Assembly: GCF_000018865.1 (NCBI RefSeq)
Contig: NC_010175.1
Location: forward strand, 3,410,001-3,474,000
Source of the DNA: Chloroflexus aurantiacus J-10-fl
GTDB taxonomy: Bacteria; Chloroflexota; Chloroflexia; Chloroflexales; Chloroflexaceae
DNA: 64,000 nucleotides
Direction of reading: 5' to 3'
In this document: positions 35,639 through 42,940 of the stretch, one piece after another
Position numbering within the stretch: position 1 is the stretch's first letter
Layout of the letters: the number at the start of each line of letters is the position of its first letter
Position numbers and translations under genes: made by a program
The notes under the pieces: generated by a model
What the model was told of the DNA's origin: nothing
Seen by the model: the letters and a program-made list of their open reading frames with translations, nothing else
Databases searched by the model: none

Positions 35639-37156
35639 TCATTTCAAAAACAGGTGGTACGCCGGATTATCACTCTGCTCCTGATACGGGTATCCCAGGC
35701 GAGCCAGTGAGGCGTAGAAACGGTCGAGATCGGCATCGGGCACCTGAATACCGGCCAGTACCCGCCCATGGGCGCTGCCATGGTTGCGGTAGTGGAAGAG
35801 GCTGATGTTCCACGAGGCATCGAGCGACTCGAGAAATTGCAAGAGCGCTCCCGGTCGCTCCGGGAACTCGAAGGTGAAGAGCCGTTCGTCGGTTGCTTCG
35901 GGTGCTCGTCCACCAACCATGTGGCGTAGATGAATGATTGCCAGCTCGTCGTTGGTCAGGTCAAGCACCGTATAACCGGCGTTGCGCATACGTTCGGCCA
36001 GCTCGTGGCGCTGATTGGCATTGGTCAGTTGTACACCCACAAAGACATTGGCTTCGGGGCGCGGTGCATAGCGGTAGTTGAATTCGGTGATATTGTGTGG
36101 TCCGATCACGCGACAAAATTGCTTGAATGAGCCGGGTCGTTCAGGGATGGTCACAGCAAACAACGCCTCACGCCGTTCGCCAATTTCGGCCCGTTCGGCA
36201 ACGTGGCGCAGACGGTCAAAGTTCATGTTAGCGCCACACGTTAAGGCTACTGCCGGTAGATCGGCCCCGTGTTCGGCGATATAGCGCTTTAACCCGGCGA
36301 CGGCCAGCGCGCCGGCTGGCTCCATAATGGCCCGGGTGTCCTCAAAGACATCTTTGATCGCCGCACAGACCTCGTCGGTTGTCACCCGCACAAAATCATC
36401 GACGTAGCGCTGAACAATCGCAAAGGTGTGTTCGCCAACCCGCCGAACTGCCACGCCATCAACAAAGATTCCGACCTGATCAAGGGTGACCCGATAGCCG
36501 GCCCGGACGCTCTGGTACATCGCATCAGAGTCATCTGGCTCGACGGCAATGATCTCAATATTGGGATTGATGCTCTTCAAGAAGATCGCGATGCCGGCAA
36601 TCAGACCGCCGCCACCTACCGGCACGAAGACACGGTATCGCTCGGCGCGCATCTGTTGGGAAATCTCCAGCCCAATCGTACCCTGACCGGCAATCACCAG
36701 CGGATCGTCGTAGGGATGGATGAAGGTTAAGCCCAATTCTTGCTGTAAGCGGTAGGCGTGCGCTTCAGCGTCACTATAGCTGTCGCCGTACAGGACAACT
36801 TCTGCATTCCGACGCCGACAGGCTGCCACCTTGATCTCTGGGGTGGTTGCCGGCATGACAATCAGCGTGCGCACGCCGAGCTGCTGGCCAGAAAAGGCGA
36901 CTCCCTGGGCGTGATTGCCGGCAGAGGCTGTGATGACGCCGCGTTCTTTCTCGGCAGGACTGAGATGAGCCATGCGGTTATAGGCACCACGGAGCTTAAA
37001 AGAGAAGATGGGCAACAGATCCTCACGTTTGAAAAAGATCTGTGCTCCCAGGCGGGCGCTGAGAAGAGGCGCATGTTGCAATGGGGTCTCTTTGACAACA
37101 TCATAGACCCGACTGGTCAGGATGCGTTGAACGTAGGTAAAATCAGGGTTGGGCAT
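35639..37156 (-). CDS. ilvA: Biosynthetic threonine ammonia-lyase IlvA
   Basis: PLP enzyme deaminating threonine to 2-oxobutanoate, the first step to isoleucine. 505 residues. Catalytic domain about 1-325 with the PLP lysine Lys54 in FSFKLRGAYNRM, SAGNHAQGVA, and the glycine-rich VPVGGGGLIAGIA loop. Two ACT-like regulatory domains (about 330-415 and 420-505), as in isoleucine-feedback-inhibited enzymes. Starts 14 bp inside the upstream GGDEF gene. Confidence 0.95.
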   Translation of the reverse strand: MPNPDFTYVQRILTSRVYDVVKETPLQHAPLLSARLGAQIFFKREDLLPIFSFKLRGAYNRMAHLSPAEKERGVITASAGNHAQGVAFSGQQLGVRTLIVMPATTPEIKVAACRRRNAEVVLYGDSYSDAEAHAYRLQQELGLTFIHPYDDPLVIAGQGTIGLEISQQMRAERYRVFVPVGGGGLIAGIAIFLKSINPNIEIIAVEPDDSDAMYQSVRAGYRVTLDQVGIFVDGVAVRRVGEHTFAIVQRYVDDFVRVTTDEVCAAIKDVFEDTRAIMEPAGALAVAGLKRYIAEHGADLPAVALTCGANMNFDRLRHVAERAEIGERREALFAVTIPERPGSFKQFCRVIGPHNITEFNYRYAPRPEANVFVGVQLTNANQRHELAERMRNAGYTVLDLTNDELAIIHLRHMVGGRAPEATDERLFTFEFPERPGALLQFLESLDASWNISLFHYRNHGSAHGRVLAGIQVPDADLDRFYASLARLGYPYQEQSDNPAYHLFLK

Positions 37157-38912
37157 CGTTGGTCAGCTCCTGTACACCGCAGACGCGATTGCGCCCCTGT
37201 TGTTTGGCCAGGTAGAGCGCGCGATCAGCGTCGGCAATCAGTGAAGATGGATCGGGATAGACGGTTGGATGAAATGATGCAACACCGATGCTGATGGTCG
37301 GATTGATCTGCCGACCATCAATCATGATCGGCGTGGTTGCCAGAACTGTTCGTAGCCGTTCCGTAGCTTTCAAAGCCTGTTCATAGGTGGTTTCTGGTAA
37401 GATAAGACCAAATTCTTCTCCCCCGTAGCGGGCCAGAACATCAACATCTCGCAATTGTTGGCGACAGCGTCGGGCAATTTCACGGAGTACATAATCGCCG
37501 GCGATATGACCAAAGGTATCGTTGATCTGTTTGAAGTGATCAACGTCGATCATCGCGATACTGACCGGTGTGTGGTAGCGTCGGTTACGTTCCATTTCCT
37601 GGTGCAGTACCTGAAGGAAGTGGCGCCGGTTTGCTAACCCGGTGAGATTATCGGTGATTGCCTGTGATTGGATCTGAGCAAAGCGAAATGCGTTGTGCAA
37701 CGCCACGGCTACAGTTGCTGCCAGCAGTTCAAGCGCGTTCAAATCGGCCATGGTGTAAGCATCGTGGTGGTTGCTCCACACCAGGAGAGCACCGATGATC
37801 CGATCACCAACAATCAGCGGGGCTGCCAGTAACGAGCCGTCGGCGAGTTCACCTTCAATTTCTGGCAGCAGTTGGACAGCCGGTTCTGGGAGAGCCTGTG
37901 CACCGGATAGTCGTAGTGACACGCCAAAACGCAAGACGTAGCCGGCAAGTCCGCAGTGTAGTGGTACCTGTTGCGGTGCCTGTCGTCCGGTGGGGGTCAC
38001 GATATGAACATATTCAACCATCCGGTTTTCGGTCGGGATCGCAATTACGAAACGTTGATGGCTGACCAACCGTGTTGTGGCGCGATAGATTACCTGGTAC
38101 AGTTGCTCAAGATCAAGGGTAGCACCGATCTCGATACTGGCCTGGTACAACGCAAAGCGCTCGTCGGCGTTGCGAATGGCGCGCTGATACAAACGGGCAT
38201 TCTGGAGAGCGATAGCCGTCTGGCGAGCGATTGCCTGGAGTAACTCGCGATCACTTTCGCTAAATGGTTCATTGCGCAAACGATACATCGCCAGGATGCC
38301 AAGCGGTGTTTTGCCGTAAATGATAGGGGTTGCCAGTAACGAACGTACACCGACCTGTACCAGTTCCGGTAGTGCCGCCGGATGGTCTGCATAATCGGCG
38401 ATCAGAATTGAGCTTCCCTGATGGACAATCTGCCACATGAGGCCACGGCGTTGCCCGATCACCGGTACGATCAGATCAACCGGTAAATTGACCAGATGCC
38501 CCGGCAACAGACGGTCGGTATCCGGGTCGTAGATGGGAAGTGCGCCAGCGTCAGCGTTGAGCAGATCCATCGCGAAGCGCACAACGTTCTCCAGAACGTG
38601 ATTGATCTCTAATTTGTCTGAAAGGGCGAGCGCAATTGCCCCGAGCCGGGGATCGGATGATTGCACTGCGCTTGTCTGTTGCAATGAGATGAGCAGACCG
38701 TATGACTCGCCGCTCTCGCTCTTCAGAAGGTGTCGGTGTATCTGGTACGTGCGCCCGTTGAGCAGGACGGTATCCTCGCCTGCTCCGTTGATCAGATCAG
38801 GTAGCAATGGTGAGATATGAGGGATTAATGATTGAGCTGTATCACTTACTGCCAGAACCTGTCCACTACCTGTGACCAGAATGTATTGTTCAGAAGAGGT
38901 GTCATGGTTCAT
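37143..38912 (-). CDS. GAF-GAF-GGDEF protein, probable diguanylate cyclase
   Basis: 589 residues: an N-terminal PAS-like segment, GAF domain 1 (about 95-250), GAF domain 2 (about 265-410) and a GGDEF domain (about 425-580). The active-site GGEEF is intact (about 497-501) and a product-inhibition RxxD site (RDVD) sits five residues before it. Expected to make cyclic di-GMP in response to a small ligand or redox state sensed by the GAF domains; no phytochrome-type chromophore cysteine was identified. Start ATG 38912 is preferred (AGGT upstream); an ATG at 38954 is possible. No transmembrane helix. Confidence 0.88.
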   Translation of the reverse strand: MNHDTSSEQYILVTGSGQVLAVSDTAQSLIPHISPLLPDLINGAGEDTVLLNGRTYQIHRHLLKSESGESYGLLISLQQTSAVQSSDPRLGAIALALSDKLEINHVLENVVRFAMDLLNADAGALPIYDPDTDRLLPGHLVNLPVDLIVPVIGQRRGLMWQIVHQGSSILIADYADHPAALPELVQVGVRSLLATPIIYGKTPLGILAMYRLRNEPFSESDRELLQAIARQTAIALQNARLYQRAIRNADERFALYQASIEIGATLDLEQLYQVIYRATTRLVSHQRFVIAIPTENRMVEYVHIVTPTGRQAPQQVPLHCGLAGYVLRFGVSLRLSGAQALPEPAVQLLPEIEGELADGSLLAAPLIVGDRIIGALLVWSNHHDAYTMADLNALELLAATVAVALHNAFRFAQIQSQAITDNLTGLANRRHFLQVLHQEMERNRRYHTPVSIAMIDVDHFKQINDTFGHIAGDYVLREIARRCRQQLRDVDVLARYGGEEFGLILPETTYEQALKATERLRTVLATTPIMIDGRQINPTISIGVASFHPTVYPDPSSLIADADRALYLAKQQGRNRVCGVQELTNDAQP

Positions 38913-39088
38913 AGAACATACCTGTTGGAGCAGGGTAGCTCCAAATAGAGGCATGTAGATCAGGGGTTGAGGTGTTCTGATGCTGCGCCTGCCGGTCTAC
39001 TGCCTGCTGTGCTTCCTCTCAACTCGACCTGTTCACTAACAACACCCGAAACCGGTGATCGCAGTCCTGGCGTGTCGTTGAACATCTA

Positions 39089-40162
39089 TCAGGCCAGAAT
39101 CTCAGCCGCTGCGCTAACCACCTGTTCAATATGCGCTGCCTCGATGCCGTAATGGGTCACAGCCCGGATGCTGGTGTTGCTCATACTACCCATCAGAATG
39201 CCACGCTTACGTAGGGCGGCCAGGAATGCCTCGACGCTCAGACGAGGATGGACAAAGGTGAAGCGCACGATGTTGGTTTGTACTTTGCTCAGATCGATCT
39301 GGATACCCGGCAATTCAGCCAGACCGGCGGCCAGCAGGCGGGCATTAGTGTGATCCTCAGCCAGGCGATCAACCATCTCGGTCAAGGCCACAATACCGGC
39401 TGCGGCAATCACCCCCGCTTGACGCATGCCACCACCGAGCATTTTGCGCACCCGACGTACTCGTGCAATCACATCGGCAGGGCCGGCGACCAGCGAACCA
39501 ACCGGGGCAGATAGCCCTTTCGAGAGGCAAAACATGACCGTATCGACGTGCCTGGTGAGGTCGGTCACCGGTACACCCAGGGCAACGGCGGCATTGAAGA
39601 TGCGTGCACCATCAAGGTGCACCGGCAAGCTGTGATCATTGGCGATCCGCCGCACCTGAGCAAGATAATCAGGGGTTAGCACAACCCCACCGCGGCGGTT
39701 GTGCGTGTTTTCCAGACAAATAACCCCCGGAGGCGCAAAGTGGGCATCGTCGATGGTCGTTGCTGCCTCGGCCAGTTCTGCCAGATCGATGCAGCCGTTG
39801 GGATCGGTTGACAGCGGATGGTAGATCAGTCCACCCAACGCACTCGCCCCACCAGCTTCGTAGTGGTAAATGTGGCTCTCGTTGCCGAGAATCACCCGTT
39901 GACCACGCTGACAATGGGCGAGCATGGCAGCCAGGTTCCCCATTGTGCCGCTGACGACCAGTACCGCGGCTTCTTTGCCAACTCGTTCGGCGGCCAGTCG
40001 TTCCAGCTCGTTGACTGTGGGGTCTTCACCATAGACATCATCACCGAGTGCCGCTGCACTCATAGCAGCACGCATTGCCGGACTGGGTAAAGTTACTGTA
40101 TCACTGCGCAGATCGATCCGATCAGGCAGCGGATCAGCGAGAGGCAGAGCATAGCCTTGCAT
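39089..40162 (-). CDS. ltaE: L-threonine aldolase (low specificity)
   Basis: PLP enzyme cleaving threonine or allo-threonine to glycine and acetaldehyde. 357 residues: IDLRSDTVTLPSPAMRAAM, GDDVYGEDPTVNELE, VLVVSGTMGNLAAMLAH, ENTHNRRGG and the PLP lysine in MFCLSKGLSAPVGS. The start at ATG 40162 has GGAGGA upstream; nine more codons are open before it. Monocistronic, in the same threonine context as ilvA. Confidence 0.94.
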   Translation of the reverse strand: MQGYALPLADPLPDRIDLRSDTVTLPSPAMRAAMSAAALGDDVYGEDPTVNELERLAAERVGKEAAVLVVSGTMGNLAAMLAHCQRGQRVILGNESHIYHYEAGGASALGGLIYHPLSTDPNGCIDLAELAEAATTIDDAHFAPPGVICLENTHNRRGGVVLTPDYLAQVRRIANDHSLPVHLDGARIFNAAVALGVPVTDLTRHVDTVMFCLSKGLSAPVGSLVAGPADVIARVRRVRKMLGGGMRQAGVIAAAGIVALTEMVDRLAEDHTNARLLAAGLAELPGIQIDLSKVQTNIVRFTFVHPRLSVEAFLAALRKRGILMGSMSNTSIRAVTHYGIEAAHIEQVVSAAAEILA

Positions 40163-40208
40163 AGCCAGAATCCTCCGGTGTACGGGCAATCAAAAATGTT
40201 GCTGCCCA

Positions 40209-40214
40209 ATTATA
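40209..40214 (-). promoter_or_regulatory. Extended -10 of the threonine aldolase promoter
   Basis: Minus-strand TGCTATAAT with TATAAT at 40214-40209; no good -35. The leader would be about 40 nt. Confidence 0.6.
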
Positions 40215-40396
40215 GCACGTGCTTCTGCGATGATGGTTGTATGACTGCTTTTGCTGAGAGATGTGTACTCTATGCAACAATGCTATCCCAATTGCGTCAC
40301 TATTTCTCTGTACTGCCAACGCTCGTTAACCGCATTGCAATGCCTTTTTGCTCAATTGATATGAAACGCAAAGATTTTGCACAATCATTGTCTATA

Positions 40397-40425
40397 TTCC
40401 ATGTTGTTGACTCTCATGCTACAAT
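40397..40425 (+). promoter_or_regulatory. Putative promoter of the bchM-acsF-bchH operon
   Basis: TTCCAT (40397-40402), a 17-bp spacer and TACAAT (40420-40425) preceded by TGC, an extended -10. A GTAGT-N11-ACTAC repeat begins 14 bp downstream, the same arrangement as at bchN. The leader to the bchM GTG would be about 135 nt. Confidence 0.5.
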
Positions 40426-40439
40426 TTATTTGAAGATTC

Positions 40440-40460
40440 GTAGTTTTGATTCTGCACTAC
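40440..40460. promoter_or_regulatory. Candidate operator, GTAGT-N11-ACTAC, bchM site 1
   Basis: 21-bp inverted repeat with arms identical to those at 1628, 40523 and 41260. Lies just past the predicted transcription start of the bchM operon. Confidence 0.55.
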
Positions 40461-40522
40461 GCTATTCCAGATCAAGAACAGCCACGTTTCAACCTGCCGG
40501 TCGATAGGAATTCTTTGTGAAC

Positions 40523-40543
40523 GTAGTTCCAGGTTTGGACTAC
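40523..40543. promoter_or_regulatory. Candidate operator, GTAGT-N11-ACTAC, bchM site 2
   Basis: 21-bp inverted repeat 25 bp ahead of the bchM GTG, 83 bp (about eight helical turns) from site 1. The inner bases (CCA...TGG) extend the symmetry. Confidence 0.6.
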
Positions 40544-40568
40544 GTTGTAAGACAACCAGGAGGCAGTC

Positions 40569-41255
40569 GTGCTAGAGCTATCTCAGCACAAGGCTCAATT
40601 GCGTGACTATTTCAACGGTTTGGGCTTTGAACGCTGGTCGGCTATTTACGGGAATGCCCCTCTTTCACTGGTGAGGCAGAGCATTCGTGACGGTCATAAA
40701 CGCATGCTGGCGATTGCCGATTCGTGGCTTGACGATCAACCACCACCAACCACTGCGCTCGATGTTGGCTGTGGCGTTGGCCTGTTTAGTCTGATGCTGG
40801 CCCGTCGTGGCTATCGGGTTCGGGCCGCTGATATTGCACCGCAAATGGTCGCTGCAACGGCGCAGGCAGTTGCTGAGGCCGGGCTGTCTGATCGAGTTGA
40901 GTGCATCGAGGCCGATATTGAATCGTTACGTGAACCGGCCCAGCTTGTCGCCTGTTTCGATGTCTTGATCCACTACCCTCAGCCGGCCTTTGGTCAGCTC
41001 TGCACCCATCTGGCAAAGCTTACCGAACATACTCTGCTTCTCACATACGCTCCCTACAGCACGCTGCTGGCTGCGCTACACCGGATCGGCGGCTGGTTCC
41101 CGCATAGTCAACGACGCACCGAGATTCAGATGATCCGCGATCACGAGGTGGCTGCAATGCTGAGCCAGTCTGGTTTGCAGGTACGGCGGGTGCAACCAAT
41201 CCGTAGCCGGTTTTATCACGTTACGTTGATTGAAGCCGTGCGGCTAGTTTCATAA
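40569..41255 (+). CDS. bchM: Magnesium-protoporphyrin IX O-methyltransferase BchM
   Basis: SAM-dependent methylation of the C13 propionate of Mg-protoporphyrin IX. 228 residues. N-terminal YFNGLGFERWSAIYG, SAM motif I ALDVGCGVGLFSLMLARRG (residues 63-81), then VECIEADIES, and ALHRIGGWFPHSQRRTEIQMI and SRFYHVTLIEAVR near the end, all typical of BchM/ChlM. GTG start with AGGAGG upstream. First gene of the operon; the following gene is 36 bp away. Confidence 0.94.
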   Translation: MLELSQHKAQLRDYFNGLGFERWSAIYGNAPLSLVRQSIRDGHKRMLAIADSWLDDQPPPTTALDVGCGVGLFSLMLARRGYRVRAADIAPQMVAATAQAVAEAGLSDRVECIEADIESLREPAQLVACFDVLIHYPQPAFGQLCTHLAKLTEHTLLLTYAPYSTLLAALHRIGGWFPHSQRRTEIQMIRDHEVAAMLSQSGLQVRRVQPIRSRFYHVTLIEAVRLVS

Positions 41256-41259
41256 GGTT

Positions 41260-41280
41260 GTAGTTCAGAAACGTAACTAC
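41260..41280. promoter_or_regulatory. Candidate operator, GTAGT-N11-ACTAC, between bchM and the next gene
   Basis: 21-bp inverted repeat (GTAGTT...AACTAC) filling most of the bchM-to-41292 gap, ending right at the AGGAG ribosome site of the small gene. Could act on DNA or as an mRNA hairpin that hides the ribosome site. Confidence 0.55.
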
Positions 41281-41291
41281 AGGAGTACACT

Positions 41292-41627
41292 ATGCGACGA
41301 TTGCTGGCATTGCTGGCCCTTGGTGCAGCCGCGTTTGCACTGCACAAGTGGTACAACCGTGAGGTGTTGCTGGAAGGTGAGGGCTTTGTTCGCTTGCAGA
41401 GCGAGCACGAACATTTTCACTTCCACGTCGATCTGCCACCCGGTATGGAGATTCAACCTGGCGATACGCTCGAAATTATGCATCTCCCGCCGACCGAAGA
41501 TGGTCGTACCAGCGGCGAGATCTGCTATCGCAGCCCGATCCGGCTCTACAAGGCCAGTGCCCTCCGCCGTTTTCTGACCAAGAAGAGCAGTCTGGTCGAG
41601 ATTAACGAGCTGGTTGAGCATCCGTAG
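41292..41627 (+). CDS. Small membrane-anchored protein of unknown function between bchM and acsF
   Basis: 111 residues, family not recognised. An N-terminal hydrophobic helix (residues 1-17, MRRLLALLALGAAAFAL) is followed by a soluble, mostly beta-looking domain with a histidine cluster (EHEHFHFHVDLPPGM, residues about 39-53) and a basic KASALRRFLTKKSSLVEINELVEHP tail. The ATG is preceded by AGGAG. The position between the methyltransferase and the cyclase, whose substrate is the BchM product, suggests a role with AcsF. In other phototrophs AcsF works with BciE or Ycf54; similarity to either was not seen. Function is inference. Confidence 0.75.
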   Translation: MRRLLALLALGAAAFALHKWYNREVLLEGEGFVRLQSEHEHFHFHVDLPPGMEIQPGDTLEIMHLPPTEDGRTSGEICYRSPIRLYKASALRRFLTKKSSLVEINELVEHP

Positions 41628-41692
41628 TGTTGGTGATCGGGCCTTTGGCCCGTGAGACGTCAGGAATTGCCAGATCGCAAAGGAGCGCTGAA

Positions 41693-42820
41693 ATGTTCTG
41701 GATTAATCCGCTGATGATGGAAATGCCCGGTGAGTTTAGCCGCACGACTCGCCATGCGCTGAAGGAAGCTATCCTCTCACCTCGCTTCTACACGACCGAT
41801 TTTAAGGCTATCGACAGACTGGAAATCGACCGCAATGGGCTGCGCGACGAGTTCGATTGGATCCGCGACGAGTTTGCCTACGATTACAACCGCACCCACT
41901 TCCGCCGCACCGATGAATTTTTGCAGGATTTCGATGATATGCCCGAACGCGATTCCTTTATCGATTTTCTTGAGCGTTCGTGTACTGCGGAGTTCAGCGG
42001 TTGTTTGCTCTATGCCGAGATGGTTAAGCATCTGCACGATCCGACGCTGCGGGCCATTTTCAAGTATATGAGCCGCGATGAAGGTCGGCACGCCGGCTTT
42101 CTCAACCGCACGATGGCCGATCTGAATGTGGCCCTCGATCTGACGGTGTTGCAGAAGCGGAAGAAGTATACCTACTTCCAACCGAAGTTTATCTTCTACT
42201 CCGTTTACCTGTCCGAAAAGATTGGCTATTCGCGCTACATCACTATCTATCGTCACCTCGAACGTAATCCGCAGTACTGCATCCATCCGATCTTCAAGTG
42301 GTTTGAGCAGTGGTGCAACGATGAATATCGCCACGGTGAATTCTTTGCCCTGCTGATGCGCTCGCAACCTGAGATGCTTGAGGGCGTTAACCGGCGCTGG
42401 ATCCGGTTCTTCTTGCTCGCTGTGTACGCGACGATGTATCTCAACGATGCGCGCCGATCCAATTTCTACGCCGCGCTCGGTCTCGACTGGCGTGACTACG
42501 ATCAGACGGTGATCCGGCTGTGCAACGATATTGCAACCCAGGTCTATCCCGAGACGATGAATCTCGATGATCCACGCTTCTTCGCCTACATGGATAAGCT
42601 GGTTGAATACGACCGGGCTTTGCGGGCGCTGGAGAGCCGGAAGGATCCGATTGCAATGGCCCATTCGACCCGCCTGAAAGCGGCAATTGCGCTCCGCCTG
42701 CTGGCTATCTATCGGTTGCCCACCCGTAAAACGACGGAGGCGATTCGCTGGAAGGGCTTGCCCGGCTTCCCCAATTATCCCGGTCCTAACCGTCCGCAGC
42801 GTGTGGTAGCAGCCGATTAG
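41693..42820 (+). CDS. acsF: Aerobic Mg-protoporphyrin IX monomethyl ester oxidative cyclase AcsF
   Basis: Oxygen-dependent diiron enzyme forming ring E of (bacterio)chlorophyll. 375 residues with the paired metal sites E-x2-H: Glu130-x2-His133 (SRDEGRHAGF) and Glu211-x2-His214 (NDEYRHGEFF), plus Glu100 in TAEFSGCLLYAEM. The start at ATG 41693 (MFWINPLMME) was chosen for AAAGGAG eight bases upstream; the frame is open to 41627 with unrelated sequence. In the operon bchM-orf-acsF-bchH. Implies that bacteriochlorophyll synthesis here can use oxygen. Confidence 0.96.
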   Translation: MFWINPLMMEMPGEFSRTTRHALKEAILSPRFYTTDFKAIDRLEIDRNGLRDEFDWIRDEFAYDYNRTHFRRTDEFLQDFDDMPERDSFIDFLERSCTAEFSGCLLYAEMVKHLHDPTLRAIFKYMSRDEGRHAGFLNRTMADLNVALDLTVLQKRKKYTYFQPKFIFYSVYLSEKIGYSRYITIYRHLERNPQYCIHPIFKWFEQWCNDEYRHGEFFALLMRSQPEMLEGVNRRWIRFFLLAVYATMYLNDARRSNFYAALGLDWRDYDQTVIRLCNDIATQVYPETMNLDDPRFFAYMDKLVEYDRALRALESRKDPIAMAHSTRLKAAIALRLLAIYRLPTRKTTEAIRWKGLPGFPNYPGPNRPQRVVAAD

Positions 42821-42859
42821 GATCGTCCGTTCGCGGGTATACATTGCTGTCGGTACTGG

Positions 42860-42880
42860 CGGCAGGAACATTTCCTGCCG
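42860..42880. other. Hairpin in the acsF-bchH intergenic mRNA
   Basis: Perfect 9-bp stem CGGCAGGAA / TTCCTGCCG with a 3-nt loop, no T-run directly after. In the 120-bp gap between acsF and bchH; may slow read-through or stabilise the upstream mRNA. Confidence 0.5.
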
Positions 42881-42940
42881 TCTGGCTCCGGTTTTGTCGC
42901 AATTCCGGTTTCGCCCGGTACGAGTGATGGGGAAATGCGC

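Noticed and set aside
42860-42880. Rho-independent terminator ending the acsF transcript
   Set aside because: The 9-bp stem is not followed by a T-run and bchH has no obvious promoter of its own, so the genes are kept in one operon.
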